Assembly: GCA_015490315.1 (NCBI GenBank)
Contig: WFYB01000130.1
Span: 1-13,309, forward strand
DNA length: 13,309 nt
Reading direction: 5' to 3'
Source: Sulfurovum sp.
GTDB lineage: Bacteria; Campylobacterota; Campylobacteria; Campylobacterales; Sulfurovaceae
Positions 13,205 to 13,309 of this stretch are shown here, piece after piece; the stretch's first letter is position 1; the number at the start of each line of letters is the position of its first letter. A model generated the notes under the pieces. The model was not told the origin of the DNA and did no database searches. It saw nothing but the letters and a program-made list of their open reading frames with translations. Made by a program: the position numbers and the translations under genes.

Positions 13205-13309
13205 TTATATTCCAAGACAATCATTAATGCTATAAAAGCCTGCCGGTTGGTCTACCAGCCATTTCGCCGCTCTGATCGCACCCTTGGAGAAGGTCTCTCT
13301 GCTGGTTGC
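13205..13309 (-). CDS. dapB: 4-hydroxy-tetrahydrodipicolinate reductase, C-terminal end only
   Basis: The last 34 codons and the stop of a gene entering from the right edge are present. The peptide contains TSRETFSKGAIRAAKWLVDQ and then PAGFYSINDCLGI. This is the hallmark C-terminus of DapB (family form: tR..FakGAlrAa.wl...p.GlY.m.DvLg). DapB reduces a cyclic precursor in diaminopimelate and lysine synthesis, using NAD(P)H, in the cytoplasm. The fragment is in frame right to the window edge. dapB followed by purF fits what I recall of several Campylobacterota genomes, though the two pathways are unrelated. The Rossmann and catalytic parts lie outside the window. Confidence 0.85.
   Translation of the reverse strand, partial: ATSRETFSKGAIRAAKWLVDQPAGFYSINDCLGI

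Noticed and set aside
1..13309. tRNA, rRNA or riboswitch genes
   Set aside because: I saw no cloverleaf, rRNA-like stretch or known riboswitch core when reading both strands by eye. A tRNAscan/Infernal run would be needed to exclude them fully.

Overview
The window looks like chromosomal DNA from a denitrifying member of the Campylobacterota (Epsilonproteobacteria), most likely Sulfurovum/Sulfurimonas-like. This rests on protein character and on gene neighbourhoods such as ilvE next to an SPFH protein and purF next to dapB, which I recall from this phylum. The genus is an inference, because no database search was possible.

Left part (1-8726), nitrite and nitric oxide respiration. On the minus strand, in transcription order, lie a 115-aa three-helix membrane protein of unknown function, norC, norB, a 49-aa membrane protein, nirS (cytochrome cd1 nitrite reductase), nirF (heme d1 maturation), a diheme cytochrome c peroxidase overlapping nirF by 4 nt, and the start of a small c-type cytochrome that runs off the left edge. 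A further minus-strand gene (122 aa) and a plus-strand pair (127 and 62 aa), all small unknown membrane proteins, diverge from one shared promoter region. FNR-type boxes (TTGAT-N4-ATCAA) precede the norCB transcription unit, the divergent pair and the partial cytochrome, each with a -10 hexamer 32-33 bp from the box centre. nirS has a variant box with a 3-nt spacer. NirS would reduce nitrite to NO, NorCB would reduce NO to N2O, NirF would help make heme d1, and the peroxidase and small cytochrome would be periplasmic partners. All of it appears to be switched on together when oxygen is low.

norCB is bracketed by two direct copies of a 115-nt noncoding element (112/115 identical), each followed by a degenerate 40-nt relative. 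On the transcribed strand the element folds into a hairpin whose base pairs survive the differences between copies. This is the most unusual structure in the window.

Right part (8813-13309), biosynthesis and housekeeping. On the plus strand are ilvE (branched-chain aminotransferase), an SPFH/HflK-like membrane protein and hisIE (histidine biosynthesis). They converge on purF (purine biosynthesis) and the tail of dapB (lysine/diaminopimelate biosynthesis) on the minus strand, across a likely two-way terminator. The gaps before hisIE and purF both carry 7-bp tandem repeats, including the same AGTGAAG unit, around a short perfect hairpin. The hisIE start site itself sits against a perfect hairpin that carries the ribosome binding site in its loop.
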